Positions 12,422-23,018 of a stretch of DNA of 64,000 nucleotides are shown here, one piece after another (the stretch's first letter is position 1; each line of letters begins with the position of its first letter). A model generated the notes under the pieces. That model was not told the origin of the DNA, did no database searches, and worked only from the letters and a program-made list of their open reading frames with translations. This DNA comes from Gracilaria domingensis (Eukaryota > Rhodophyta > Florideophyceae > Gracilariales > Gracilariaceae): contig VCMS01000151.1 in assembly GCA_022539475.1 (NCBI GenBank), positions 1 through 64,000 on the forward strand. Direction: 5' to 3'. The translations under genes were made by a program, and so were the position numbers.

Positions 12422-12850
12422 GGCCGCAAGTGTGCGCGAGCGCATCTCCTCGATTTTTTGGGAAACAATCGTGTCAAACGCGCGCAGCGCGGGGACACAG
12501 CAATGGGTGGTGACTCTTAATGAGCGGCTGTCAGCCGCATCCACGTGGACGGTCGGACACGGCGTACTCTCGTTAGATGTGCCAGATCGTGGCGCCCCAC
12601 CAATGGGAAACGATGGCACTTGGCCCGTGGCCGGGCGAACCGCCGCCCTGCATAGGGAGTGCGAATGGCATGCCTCTTCAGCAGAACGGTCACCATGGTG
12701 AAGTCGAAAGACCCGTCATTCGGGAGCGCTACTACTCGATGGTCTCCCTAGCAAGGGCGCTTAACGTTCAACCGTTGTACTCGACTGTTCGAGAGCTTTC
12801 AGGAGACCCTCTCGCCCTGGGAAGAGAGCGCGTGACTCTCGAGTTATAGT
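12422..12850 (+). other. Open but unrecognised stretch between integrase and chromodomain
   Basis: Overlapping plus-strand frames (12432-12701 and 12577-12849) are open and GC-rich. They read into no family I know. They lie inside the gypsy remnant and may be a decayed linker or an insertion. 11764-12421 likewise holds only low-complexity serine/proline codons and no domain. Confidence 0.3.
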
Positions 12851-13005
12851 ATCGCCGCAACGGGCGACCCCCATGAAGCTCGCACATAGAGGACGAACTC
12901 CACCGCGTGGAAGGCATCTCCGAGGGAGCTCCTAAATCTCTATTAGGCCCCTCGAGGCTGCCCATTTCAATGAGAATGGCTCAGCAGCCCACAAAGGCCC
13001 GCAGC

Positions 13006-13190
13006 TGGGAAGTGTATTCACAGGAATTTGCGATAGACCGCATAATGCGCCATGTCGTGAACGACGGGGAAGTGCTTTATCAGGTCCGTTGGTACGGATA
13101 CGCTCCTGATAAGGATATTTAGGAACCAATTAAACACCTACCGCGGTCCAAGGTCATCGCCTATTATCGGCGCAAGCACTTAGGTTACCC
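13006..13190 (+). pseudogene. Chromodomain of gypsy remnant H
   Basis: WEVYSQEFAIDRIM and YQVRWYGYAPD are the start and the aromatic-rich core of a chromodomain. The following TAG replaces the tryptophan-containing WEP position, and IKHLPRSKVIAYYRRKH follows in frame. Chromodomains direct integration of chromoviruses to marked chromatin. The stop inactivates this copy. Confidence 0.85.
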
Positions 13191-13200
13191 TACAGACTTG

Positions 13201-14368
13201 GATTCCGCCCAGGTAGGTTAACCCCAAGGCTTCCTTGCCGTTGTCAACCGACTGGCTCGCTCGCTGGATTAATTGGTATCTGGTTAAAGATAGAAGAATC
13301 CCTGTGGGAAGGAAACCCAAGGGATGAAGAAAAAGAAGTACTCCGGGTCACAAAAGCCGATTTATCGGAGTTCCACTCGCAGTGAAGTCAAAAATCAAGA
13401 AAATAACAAGTGTGTTGAATGATTCTACAAATTCTATAATTCTGAACCGAACTTTTGCCGTTTTGATTCTTTTGATGTCATGTTTCGGAGAGATGAAGTG
13501 CGCAAGAGTTCTGTTCAAGACTCAACAGAGCGTTAATCCTCCATATTCTGCTTCGAGAACGCATGGGGTCAAAGTTTGAACAAATTTGCGAGAGACATTT
13601 CTCTGGCAGGTGCAGGAGCGCGGGAAATAGCAAAAGTTTAAGACTACTCCCAAAAAAAATCTTTTTGTGCCACTCAGTGATTGTAAAATACATCAAAAGT
13701 TTTGGAATATATTGCACTTTGCAGCATGGCAACATTACAGTACGCTAGTGTGTGCGAACGAGATGTACATGTACATCTCGAAAGATGTCGAAAAATCTCG
13801 AAATGTCGATGGTACTCCTTCGAAAATATGAAAACGTCCGTAGCATTGTTCGTGAACGCTTCTAGGTCCAGAACGCAGCATACTTTACTTGAACGCATCT
13901 TTTATGAGTAGAGTACTTCTTTTTAAATTCAATCGAAGTATTTTATCAATAGAAGTATGCCGTACTGAACACAGGTATATAGCGATAAAATTGGTATATA
14001 CCGCGTTTTCAAATGCAAACTTTCAGTTTTACCACATTGATAATATAACTATGCATAGATTCTCTGCTTGCTCTACGACAATACTGTCTTTGTACTCCAT
14101 TTTGAACACTAAGATGGTCTTGCTCGTAAAATTGAAGGCGTTCCAATGTAAGAATGTTCCAGGAAAGTAAACTCTTCCCGCAAATCAAAGTGGATTCCCC
14201 TCGGCCGAAGTAACAACGCGGTCAAATGTGCTTCAGGATAAGGCCACTGTAAACTGACAGCGTTTCTGAATTTACTGTAAAGGCTACTGAAATACTGCAA
14301 TATTATTTGACAAGAGCGCTTGATAGTAAAATTCTAGTTTTTATGCCATTTCCCGCTCTTTTGTGTAC
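13201..14368. other. AT-rich spacer, nothing recognised
   Basis: Only short overlapping open frames below about 95 codons are present, with no domain, RNA-gene or repeat signature that I can support. Confidence 0.4.
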
Positions 14369-14896
14369 ACCTACCTCAGCTTATATCTGTATTTCGTTAA
14401 AATATTAATCTTATTCGATTAGGGCATGTCGATTACAGTTGATGTAGCTATAAAGGAATTACTAAGAAACTGCCAAACTAAATAGGTTTCTATGTCATTC
14501 GACCACATCTCGTAAGACAGTTACGTACTTGTAGATCTGTAAGCTGTCTAATTTTACGTAGCATTACCATAAATTTGTGAGTATACTAGACATAACTCAG
14601 TTTTTTGTAGATATGTCGATGACCTACAAAAAATGGTTTCATAGTTCACACATTATATGAGATACGCTACTGTAATCGTAGAAGACTCAGTGTTCCAAGA
14701 GAAAACTCTGTTGTCTCTCGAAACATAGACCGTCTACAGTGCAAACAGTAGTTTCTAAAATACTCGTTGATTTGAAGTTCTCTACGACTTCGATAAATTA
14801 AAATTTTAACGTTAGTTACATGCCTTTCTCTCAAACGCCAAGAAACTCATACGTTTTTTAGTTTTTAACGAAATACAGATATAAGCTGAGGTAGGT
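14369..14896. mobile_element. MITE-like element with 34-bp perfect terminal inverted repeats
   Basis: The first 34 bp (14369-14402, starting ACCTACCTCAGC) are an exact reverse complement of the last 34 bp (14863-14896). The 528-bp interior is AT-rich and has no reading frame of note. No clear TSD is visible, so the superfamily is undetermined. Confidence 0.75.
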
Positions 14897-15285
14897 CTAG
14901 TGAAAATCGTTGATTTTTGGTGTTCAACTTTGACCCTGTTTTTTTCTTTTTGACCCCGCCCTACTGTAGTAGCTTGGTTTGAAGGTATGTGAGAGGATCA
15001 GAGGTTCAGTGAAGCATGGCTTCTGTAAGAAGGGACCGCAAAGATCTTTCAGAGCTTGGCGTAGCTAAATACGCACGAAGACCATCGACTTTCTATTTTC
15101 ATTCAAAAATATATCGTAGAAGTTTAGATTTTTCTTAAATTGTACAACAAAGTTTATGTGAGAGGATGACAAATCCTTCGCGCGCGATTGCTTCCAAGAG
15201 ACGTGTCCGCCAACGGATCTTGCGACAAGCTTTTATGGCGCTCAAATGGCAAGCGATCAACATGACAGGGTGTCAACATGACAAG

Positions 15286-15287
<2 letters not shown>

Positions 15288-15319
<32 letters not shown>
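15288..15319. repeat. AT dinucleotide microsatellite
   Basis: About sixteen AT units in a row. The flanking regions 14897-15287 and 15320-15867 contain nothing I can identify. Confidence 0.9.
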
Positions 15320-15322
<3 letters not shown>

Positions 15323-16331
15323 TTATTACGCTATAACTTGAACAGAGGGACAAGTGCTCCACGTGCACATGTGCGCACAGCGCATCCGACCTGAGTTGTG
15401 CCTGTGGAGTCCACAGTGTGGACCTTGGTCGTGCCATCACCTTCGCATGCGAACGCAACTCGCCCTTCTCTCTCGCGGATTAGCTAAGATAGCACGTTCG
15501 ATGTTCCACCACGGCGCAGTTCGACTTTAGGACGCGCTGAGTGCAGCGGCGACTGGGAAGCCAGTCGCTCACAGTGGCCCATGGGAGCCGCGCGGTAAGC
15601 GCGTCTGCGGATGCGCACGGTGCGTGCGTGCCATGTGTGGGTCCACGCGAACGCCACACAGAAGTGAGCGGTTACTACTCAAACGCGGAAAACAGAACGC
15701 CGCCCGCGCCCTCGATGATGGACCTGGTGGCCTTCCCCTTGGGGTCCTGAGCGTTTTGCGAAAGCCTGCCTTGACGAAGAGGTTTTCAAAAAGTAAGGGC
15801 TGTTGTCACCCAAATTGCTGGTTTGTCTATATATCAAAGTAGTGCGAAAACGTAGTCGTAGCAAAGAGCATAGTGGGCACCTCCTGAAAATACAAAAACA
15901 CTTTTTATTCACACACAAAACGTGACGTTTAGACCCATCTCCGTGACGTTGTTCACTGCGTTCAAACGATGTAGACGAAAGTGCTAGGCGATTGCGGCGC
16001 TCACACAAAAGCTCTACTTTCATTGAATTCCTCTTCACAATTGAATTCAAAGCCACGAAAACTTTGAAACTCTCCAGTATTTTCCCGTCCAGAACAAAAA
16101 CGCCTTGACCACAAGAGACAGGCTTCCGATTCTCCGAAACGAAAGCAAACGGGCCCGCGAACCCACCGTTCCCGCTTCTTAACAGACATGTGCTCGGTGC
16201 GTTACTTTCTTCTTATCTCTTCGTTCTTGCTTCATTCGTTTCTAACACAGCTCCTTTGCAATCCAACCCATCGATTCTCAATACCTCGGTAACTCATTTC
16301 TTGGACGCCAACGAACCAACGCTGCGTGCCA

Positions 16332-17331
16332 ATGGCTTCCTCTGCAGCTGTTTCGGCTGTGCCGGATTTAGAAACCGAGATCCAAATTGTAGCAGCAGAA
16401 ACCGCTAAGAATTTCGATGTCGAAAGGCCGTTGCCTCCTGGAGAGAACACGCAGCCTACCGAAGCAGCTGTTGGGACGAAGCGTACTGCTTCAAATCCTG
16501 CGCTTGCGAGGCCACCAAAGCAGCAGAAATCTAACAAAGTGAGAGGGTATGGCTTTACAAAGCAAGAAGTCAATTGCTTGCTGGATCTGATTGAGCATTT
16601 CTTGCTTGCCCAATGGACCCATTGAGTGGGATTCGGTTGCTACAAACCACCTCGACGTATATCCAGACTGCAAACGAAATGTGGATTCCTTACGCCGAAA
16701 ATTTGTCAGTCTCCACCGTGAGAAGGTCCCTACTGGAAATCCGCATTGTCCACCAGAAGTTCACCGTGCTAAGCGTATAATTGGACTTATCAAGGAGAAG
16801 TCTGAAATTGGTAATGCTGAGAACGATGACGAGTTTGATATCGGGAACGACCTGGACGTGGGGAAGACCACAGATGTTGATGACGAGTTACAGAAAGATG
16901 CAGATGAGATAGAGGAGGCTGTAGGACGGGGTGCGATTCAAACGACTCGAGGAGCCAATAATAATTCTGCGATATTCAACAGACGTCGTCTCGTACATCC
17001 CCAAAAAAAGAAAGAAGAGGAAAACAAGGATCTCGTTACACTTTACAAATTATCTATCATCGAAGACCAGAAAGAGCGGCAGGAATGACGCAAATTGGAA
17101 GCCAAGCGTGCCGAACGGGAGCGTGAGAGGGCTGTTCGCGAGGGTGAGAGATTCGAGAGGATGATGGAAGCAAATCTGCGCCGCAACGAGAATGTAATGA
17201 ACATGATGATGTTAAACATGACGAATAATCGTGGTGGCAGTGCCAATATGCCGAATGCGAACATGACAAACAATCGCGGCGGCAGTACCGATATGCCAAA
17301 CGCAAGCCCCCAGGACAAAGATCATAATTGA
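16332..17331 (+). pseudogene. Myb/SANT-like DNA-binding protein of a Harbinger-like element
   Basis: The start is set at ATG 16332 (context GCCAATGG). An alanine/proline-rich leader is followed by GYGFTKQEVNCLLDLIE, a frame break near 16610, then PIEWDSVATNH, NVDSLRRKFVSL and KRIIGLIKEKSE. This is the trihelix/Myb-like arrangement often called DUF6818 in oomycete and algal proteins. After an acidic linker comes a coiled coil (AKRAERERERAVREGERF) and three short repeats of the type NMTNNRGGS. A TGA at 17086-17088 interrupts the coiled coil. The protein should bind transposon ends and help bring the transposase to the nucleus, as Myb-like partners do in this superfamily. At least two breaks. 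It is convergent with, and overlaps by a few bases, the transposase. Confidence 0.7.
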
Positions 17332-18007
17332 GGAAAGAGAGTGTGCACATTGTTCTTCAGTGCTGACACGAACACAGTACGAATTTGATTGAGACCAACT
17401 CTTCGATTTCGAAGATTAAAGAGAAGTACAATTCCTGTTAGAAACATTTTCCTTTCTCCGTAGCCCTCGTATTTTATTCGTTCTGTTGGGCTGAAAACGA
17501 ACACGTTAGAAACATAGTGGTCGTGTGTCCATCCATTGTAGAACCTGCTCTGTATGATAGGATTTCCACATTTCTGAAGACAAAGTTTGAGACCGTCAGC
17601 AAAGCTGTACACCTTTTTTAGAGAGGGGTAGTTTGCCTCAATTATCCTATTGTATATCCTCATGTCTTCTGCAGATGGCATGCGAACTGACGCATTCTCA
17701 TCTTTCAATAAAATGCGGATGAGTATTTGTCTCCCGAACCTTATGTATAGCGAGATCACGCTTGCTGTCAATCCAAAGGCCAACGAAAGGCTCATTATAG
17801 ATCCACGAGTTCTCGTATGAGCAAGAACCAGACCAAGACAAGTTTGCGCATCCAAGAGGCGTGGCCTGCCTTTCGATGTTTGGGTCTTGGCTTTAACGAA
17901 GCCGTTTAAAGAGTACGGCGTGTATCCATCAAAGAATGGCTTGAACTTCACCAGCATGTACTGAAATGTGACATGATTGAATCCTGTTAGTGTGAAGGTT
18001 TGCATAC
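17322..18007 (-). pseudogene. Harbinger-type DDE transposase, truncated at both ends
   Basis: Reading leftward: GRPRLLDAQTCLGLVLAH, the helix-turn-helix-like LSLAFGLTASVISLY, FADGLKLCLQ with the first catalytic Asp, then QSRFYNGWTHDHYVSNVFVF. This is the core of DDE_Tnp_4 proteins. The second Asp block (usually PGxxHDS) and the third acidic residue are absent; the reading frame ends in unrelated sequence. The N-terminus reads into the terminal repeat of the neighbouring element. It cannot be an active enzyme. Confidence 0.7.
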
Positions 18008-18671
18008 AGTGGGCATCTCCTGAAAATACAAAAGCGCTTCTTGTGTGCATGTCAAACCGTCACGATTCGTGCACTTTACGTGACATGTGTCATCGATTTC
18101 GCCCAACGCGCAGAGATGTGCAACGCTCTTGTGCGCACCACGCAAACTCTCATTTGTTACTTGCATGTCCCTCCCCAACCGCATATCCCGCGGACAAAAA
18201 GGAAGTTCCGCCTTTCCCTTCACCGCGCGAAGGAAAAACGCAGCGCGCCCGAAAAGCTCAATGCGTTCCGGCATGAACCTAGCACCATAGCTATGTGTAA
18301 CTTACAAGAGACTCTATCATTGCGGTGCGTGTAATCCATGCTTACTGAGCAAGAAAAAGCCCCAACGCACTAGTAGTGTTCATTAATCGTCTTCCACCGT
18401 GCTTGCTCTGGGACTCTCCATAGCATCATCATAGCGATGAAAAGCAATAACCATCAAAAAGAATTTAAAGTGGCCAAAGTGCCATATGCAAAGGAGTTGC
18501 TGCCGTTGATAGGAAGGAAGAAAATGGAGAAGAGTGCATACTCTCCGTCGGGCTTTTGCGCTTTTGTGCTGCCGTATGCGCGCTTGCGATTTTCAGATTG
18601 TCTGTCGGACGCAAACGCGCATTTTTCTGGAAATGAGCGTTCGCCATTTGTGTTTTCAGGAGACTCCCAGT
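18008..18671. mobile_element. Non-autonomous Harbinger-family element (MITE-like)
   Basis: The left end AGTGGGCATCTCCTGAAAAT at 18008 and the inverted right end ending near 18671 agree at most of about 26 positions. The same terminal motif occurs at 15871 and at the insertion site of copia element A (29543-29553 joined to 48814). The interior has only a short unrecognised frame at 18437-18673. Confidence 0.6.
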
Positions 18672-18816
18672 AACGCACTGTGCCCAAATGTGGATAATTC
18701 TCATTTTTCAGACCCTCACATCAAGTTTAGAGCACCGTTCAGCTCACAAAGCTCAGAAAAATGTGCTCCTTGCCTTGGAAAAAGGCGAAGGTGGTAGTCA
18801 AGCCTCGTTTACAAAT

Positions 18817-19328
18817 GGAAGTCATGCTCTAATGGTTTTCAACAGACTCAAAGCAGAAGAACCATCTCAAACAGGCACAGAATTGAAGATGTGCCATAAT
18901 GTGATTTGAAATATATCTACCGCACGTGACAAGCAGCCTATGAGAACTACTCGTTTAAACTCTATCATCCAATTACGTGCCTCCCTGGTGCACTGAAGGA
19001 CTTTCAGGCCATCAAGAGCTCTATGCCTGTCGCTTGAAATTTTCAAGTTCAAAACTGCACAAAGCCTACGGCTGCACCGTTTTTGCTAGCGCATTTTGTT
19101 GTCTCCTGCGTATTGCGGCCGGACTTGGAGCCAGCTGCTCTAAGCGACGCAGTTCAACAAAAGTCCCATGTAAAGGGTCAGACTCTACTTTCTTTTTCTT
19201 CATGCCATTTGCCAAATACTCCTCTTTTCTGCTTTCTTGTTTGCGTTCTAACGAATGAATCATGCGATTGTCGGTCCGATTTGCACCATGCTTTGTGTCA
19301 TTTTGGATGGTGCCACCCACCACAACAT
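18817..19328. repeat. Dispersed repeat R, copy 1, left part
   Basis: About 500 bp align closely with 61146-61660. The copy is interrupted at AACAT (19324-19328) by copia element D and resumes at 25053. Both copies carry a C-poor, T-rich stretch and end near GCAGATTTTAT. No convincing reading frame or TIR was seen, so the type of repeat is unknown. Confidence 0.85.
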
Positions 19329-20605
19329 AGTTGAATTAGTCGAATGCAATATATTGTTGTCAGAATGTGAGAGCGAATGAGTAGTGAGGCGTTGGAGAAC
19401 AAGACTGTGTGTCTGGTTCTCCTCAGCACTGCTTTAATAGTGAAAGAAGCAGTTGCTTAAACGGGTGCTAATCTATGTAAATCGGTGCCACCTAATGTAC
19501 AGTACTACTGATACCCCCCTCGATCGGTACGGGTTTAAAGTTGTAGGACTGTCAAGCGGTTGGCGGTCGAAATCTACAATAGGTGTGCCCCGGATTTGAA
19601 CTTTTCTGTTCAGTGTTAAGAAATTGGCCAAGAATTACAATCATTGAAGTAATCCAGCAAAAGAAATATAGTGGTTACAGTGATATTTCTGTTCCACCAT
19701 AAAGAATATATTTGTTGTGCTTTGTTCACCACAGCCAGTTCCTTATGGCCTGGTGTAACGTTTTAGTGCGTGGCTCAACACAATCATTTTTGGTTCGAAT
19801 TGAAAGCGAATCCGATAAGTACCGCATTAAAGGCGGTTGAAAAACTTGAATGGTGTACACGTAATTTGTCGCGGTAGTGATCCATTCAATTAAAGAAACC
19901 AAATTTCTTACTATGTTCTTCAGCGTCCGGCATCATTTATATATTAATTTATCGGGAACCGACTGCCATCTTAAGTAGTGCTGCTCCTTTTGATAACTTT
20001 CAGCACGAGAAAAGAAAGAAAGATGTGGATACTTTGCGGTTACGGATATGAAATGTGCGAAGAAGAAAGATTTGGGATAAAAGTGTACTCTGTTCATTGA
20101 CTAGAATACAATAAAAGCATCGTAGATGCGAGGACAGCATGCCCGTAGGCCCATCAACCTGTGAGAGCGAATGAGTAGTGAGGCGTTGGAGAACAAGACT
20201 GTGTGTCTGGTTCTCCTCAGCACTACTTTAATAGTGAAAGAAGCAGTTGCTTAAACGGGTGCTAATATATGTAAATGGGTGCCACCTAATTTACAGTACT
20301 ACTGACACAGAATGCGTGGATGATAAGCGATGAAGTACAGCACAATGAATGTGCGACATATGTGACAATGATGAAACAAAAGTGTGTGTACATGCAAATG
20401 CGTCGCTCCTTTATTTAGTTAGAGAATTGATCTGTTGCATATGCGATAGCTTAGGGACAAGTCAGTAATCTATCGTGATCTACAGGAGAAGATAAGTGCC
20501 TCCTTGTTGAGTTCTGTGAGTACAAAAGTAAAAACTCTAGAAGTGCGCGGATGCCAGATGAAGGTAGCGCCAAGCCCTAAAGTCTGAATTGTCACATCTT
20601 AAAGT
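19329..20605 (+). repeat. 5' LTR of D, split by element E
   Basis: The LTR halves are 19329-19365 and 20308-20605, the five bases CAGAA being duplicated at the break. The continuous version is seen in the 3' LTR at 24723-25052. Confidence 0.9.
19366..20307. mobile_element. Small LTR element E (TRIM-like) inside the LTR of D
   Basis: Two 148-bp direct repeats (19366-19513 and 20160-20307) differ at about five positions and run TGTGAGAG..CTGACA. They flank 646 bp of non-coding DNA. The TSD CAGAA lies at 19361-19365 and 20308-20312. No clear tRNA primer site or polypurine tract was found, so it depended on other elements or has lost them. Confidence 0.85.
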
Positions 20606-20619
20606 GGTTATGGGCCCAG
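20606..20619 (+). promoter_or_regulatory. Primer-binding site of D (initiator-tRNA half type)
   Basis: GGTTATGGGCCCAG starts at the base after the LTR. It matches the complement of the anticodon arm of eukaryotic initiator tRNA-Met rather than its 3' end, as known for Drosophila copia, where a 5' half-tRNA primes synthesis. Confidence 0.75.
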
Positions 20620-20723
20620 AACTCTGCCAAGATTAACTCCTTATTCTTGCGTTATTGATTCTATTCTGTTCTTGTCTCTATCAGACGTTGATTTTCAAGT
20701 TTTCTGAAGTTGAGTACTGCAGA

Positions 20724-23018
20724 ATGGAAGATTCGAAGAAGATTACGAAGTTTCACGGACGCGTTGGCGAAGATTTCCTGCTATGGATGGCTCGTACTGA
20801 AGCACTTTTGCAGGCGGAGAACGTACTGCGCTGCGTTGTAACGGACCGTATCGGCGAGAAAGAAGATTTGTCCGAGAAGGAAACGTTGGAGGTCGCCAAG
20901 GCGCGTTCACTACTAATGCGAGCGTTAGGCGACAAGCCTCTACGATTGTCTCTTTCTGACCAGCAGAATCCGCATTTGATGTGGAAAAAGCTGAAAGACC
21001 GCTATGCAGTATCCAATGTCGTTTCTAGGGTTCAGCTGCAGTCTAAGCTTACTCGAATGCGATACAGTAACCAAATAATGCAGGATTATGTTGACGCATT
21101 TCAGGAAATCTTTAATGGTTCGGCAGCCATGGGCACCGCTGTTGTAGAGGAGATGCATGTAGCTACGTTTCTATCTTCTTTTGGGGACAAAAACGCTTCT
21201 GTATATGGAAGTGTAGTTGCTGCTCTGCAAATATTGGACTCTAACCTGACTTTTGAAGTAGTAACAGCTCGATTGTTACAAGAATAGAAAGAGCGCGTTG
21301 GGTCAGGAATGCGAACACAGGGCTCCTCGAGTGAATCCACGGCGTTGCAAGTATATCAGAAACCTCGACGGCGTGGAGTGAGTCTCTTCAAGGAAACACA
21401 CACATGCTTTTCCTGCAGACAGAAGGGGCATATTGCAAGAAACTGCCCAAGAAGAAGTGACTGGCGCTCTGGTTCGCAGAAGTCTAATCATGCAGACATG
21501 AAGAATGAAACTGCAAGTCGTGCGACACTTCTTACTGCATCTGTACAGGGTTCTAAGCTTGTCTTAGATTCTGGCGCCTCACAACACATGGTGAGGGACG
21601 CCACTGTACTAAAGAATCTCCGCAGCATTGGCAGGAAGACCGTTGCCCTCGGTAACTCTCGGAAGTTATTGGCCGAAATGGAAGGAGATGCGGTCATGTG
21701 TACCAGAGTAAAAACTGGAGCTGAAGTGGTAGAGTATGAAGTACATCTTCGTAACTTGTTGCTTGTGCCAGAGATACAGGACGTTCTCGTTTCGTGCTCT
21801 GCTCTCTGCAATGAAGATATGAAAATTGTCTTCAGCAGTCTTGGGTGTTTTGGAAGCCGAGGTGGCACTGTTGTACTTCAAGCACGAAGAGAGCACGGGC
21901 TATATCTCATAGACGGACATATTGTACATGAGAAAAGCGCTCTTGTTGCTAGATCGCGGGTCACCGACCGTCTTTGGCACGCTAGACTTAGGCATGCAAA
22001 TCGTTTCAGTGTTCGGGATCTTCTGCAATCTAATGCAGTGCAGTCCTTGGGGACTCATACCTACACGAATGATGTTTGTAGTACGTGTGCAAAGGCAAAG
22101 CAGACACGATGTAGACATCACCGAAATCCTGCCCGAGCCATATCTCCGTGTGAGACTATCCACAGCGACGTTTGTGGACCAATGTCTGTTCAGTCTCTTG
22201 GTGGTTCGAAGTACTTCGTTTCCCTTAAGGACGACTTTACTGGATATGTCTCGATCCGGCCGATCAAAAGTAAGAGTCAGGTGGCTGACGAGTTTAAGTC
22301 ATTTGAGGCCTGGGCCGAGCGTAGAACGAACTGCAGTATTCATAGGCTACGAAGTGATCGAGGCGGGGAATATCTTGCACTCAAAACTTACCTCCCTGAG
22401 AAGGTAATTGACTGGACAACCTCCTCGTCATACTCCCCTAACAAAAATGGAGTTGCCGAACGTACCAACAGAACCATTGTCGAGTGTGCTAGGTCATTAT
22501 TGATCCATGCAGGACTACCCAAACAGTTTTGGGCAGAAGCAGTCACTCACGCCGCAGAAATCCGCAACAGATTCTTCTGTCCGATCAATCAGAAAGTGAC
22601 TGGCTACGAACTGTGGAATAAGCGCAAACCCAGAATCGATCATTTGCGTGTCTTTGGCAGCCACGCATGGGTCCATATACCCAAACAGAAGAGGAAAAAG
22701 ATCGATCCGAAGAGCAGAAAAGGAGTTGTTATTGGCTGTTTTGATAACATTGAGTACAAGGTTTGGCTCAAAGAAACGGAAGGTGTTGTAGTGACTCGCG
22801 ATGTGGTAGTCGATGAAGACTCGTTCCCTAGACTCGAATGGTTTGGAACTGGTACCGAGCGGAGAAGTGCCGATGATGTGGAATTACAGGAGGAACATGA
22901 TGAACTGTCAGACGGATCAGAAGAAGTTGATAACGGGTTGCTGAGAAACATGAAGAGAATGGAAATGGAAGTGGATACTGGACCACGGAAATTGATGAAG
23001 AAGGAGTTGATTGGATGA
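20724..23018 (+). pseudogene. gag-pol: Copia D Gag, protease and integrase
   Basis: ATG 20724 opens MEDSKKITKFHGRVGEDFLL, the copia-type Gag (UBN2-like). A TAG at 21285-21287 lies where element B's Gag has a tyrosine (LQEYKTRE), so it is read as a point nonsense mutation and not a programmed stop. The same frame continues through a CCHC knuckle (CFSCRQKGHIARNC), the protease DSGASQHM, the GAG-pre-integrase zinc finger (WHARLRHAN..CSTCAKAKQTR) and the integrase core (IHSDVCGPM, LRSDRGGEYL, NGVAERTNR). The frame ends at 23018 just before the integrase/RT junction. All catalytic residues are present. Confidence 0.95.

Larger units (their letters stand above)
8999..13200 (+). mobile_element. Ty3/gypsy chromovirus remnant (H), 5' truncated
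   Basis: Order along the DNA is reverse transcriptase, RNase H, integrase, integrase C-terminus and chromodomain, as in chromoviruses. Gag and protease are missing; the frame begins in the segment just before RT (HPYRAGPKAREEE). I found no LTR pair around it, so the boundaries given are those of recognisable coding sequence. Confidence 0.85.
15871..18007. mobile_element. PIF/Harbinger-like element, right part lost
   Basis: The left end (15871, AGTGGGCACCTCCTGAAAAT) matches the terminal repeat of the element at 18008-18671. Inside are a Myb-like gene on + and a DDE transposase on -, the two-gene content of PIF/Harbinger elements. The transposase runs straight into the end of the next element at 18008, so the right terminus is missing or was replaced by that element. 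Confidence 0.65.

Noticed and set aside
12422..12850. Host gene inside gypsy remnant H
   Set aside because: Open frames are GC-driven and overlap one another; the chromodomain follows, so the stretch is probably element DNA.
21285..21287. TAG between Gag and the knuckle in D as a gag/pol readthrough signal
   Set aside because: The stop precedes the Gag zinc knuckle, and the homologous position in B encodes tyrosine.
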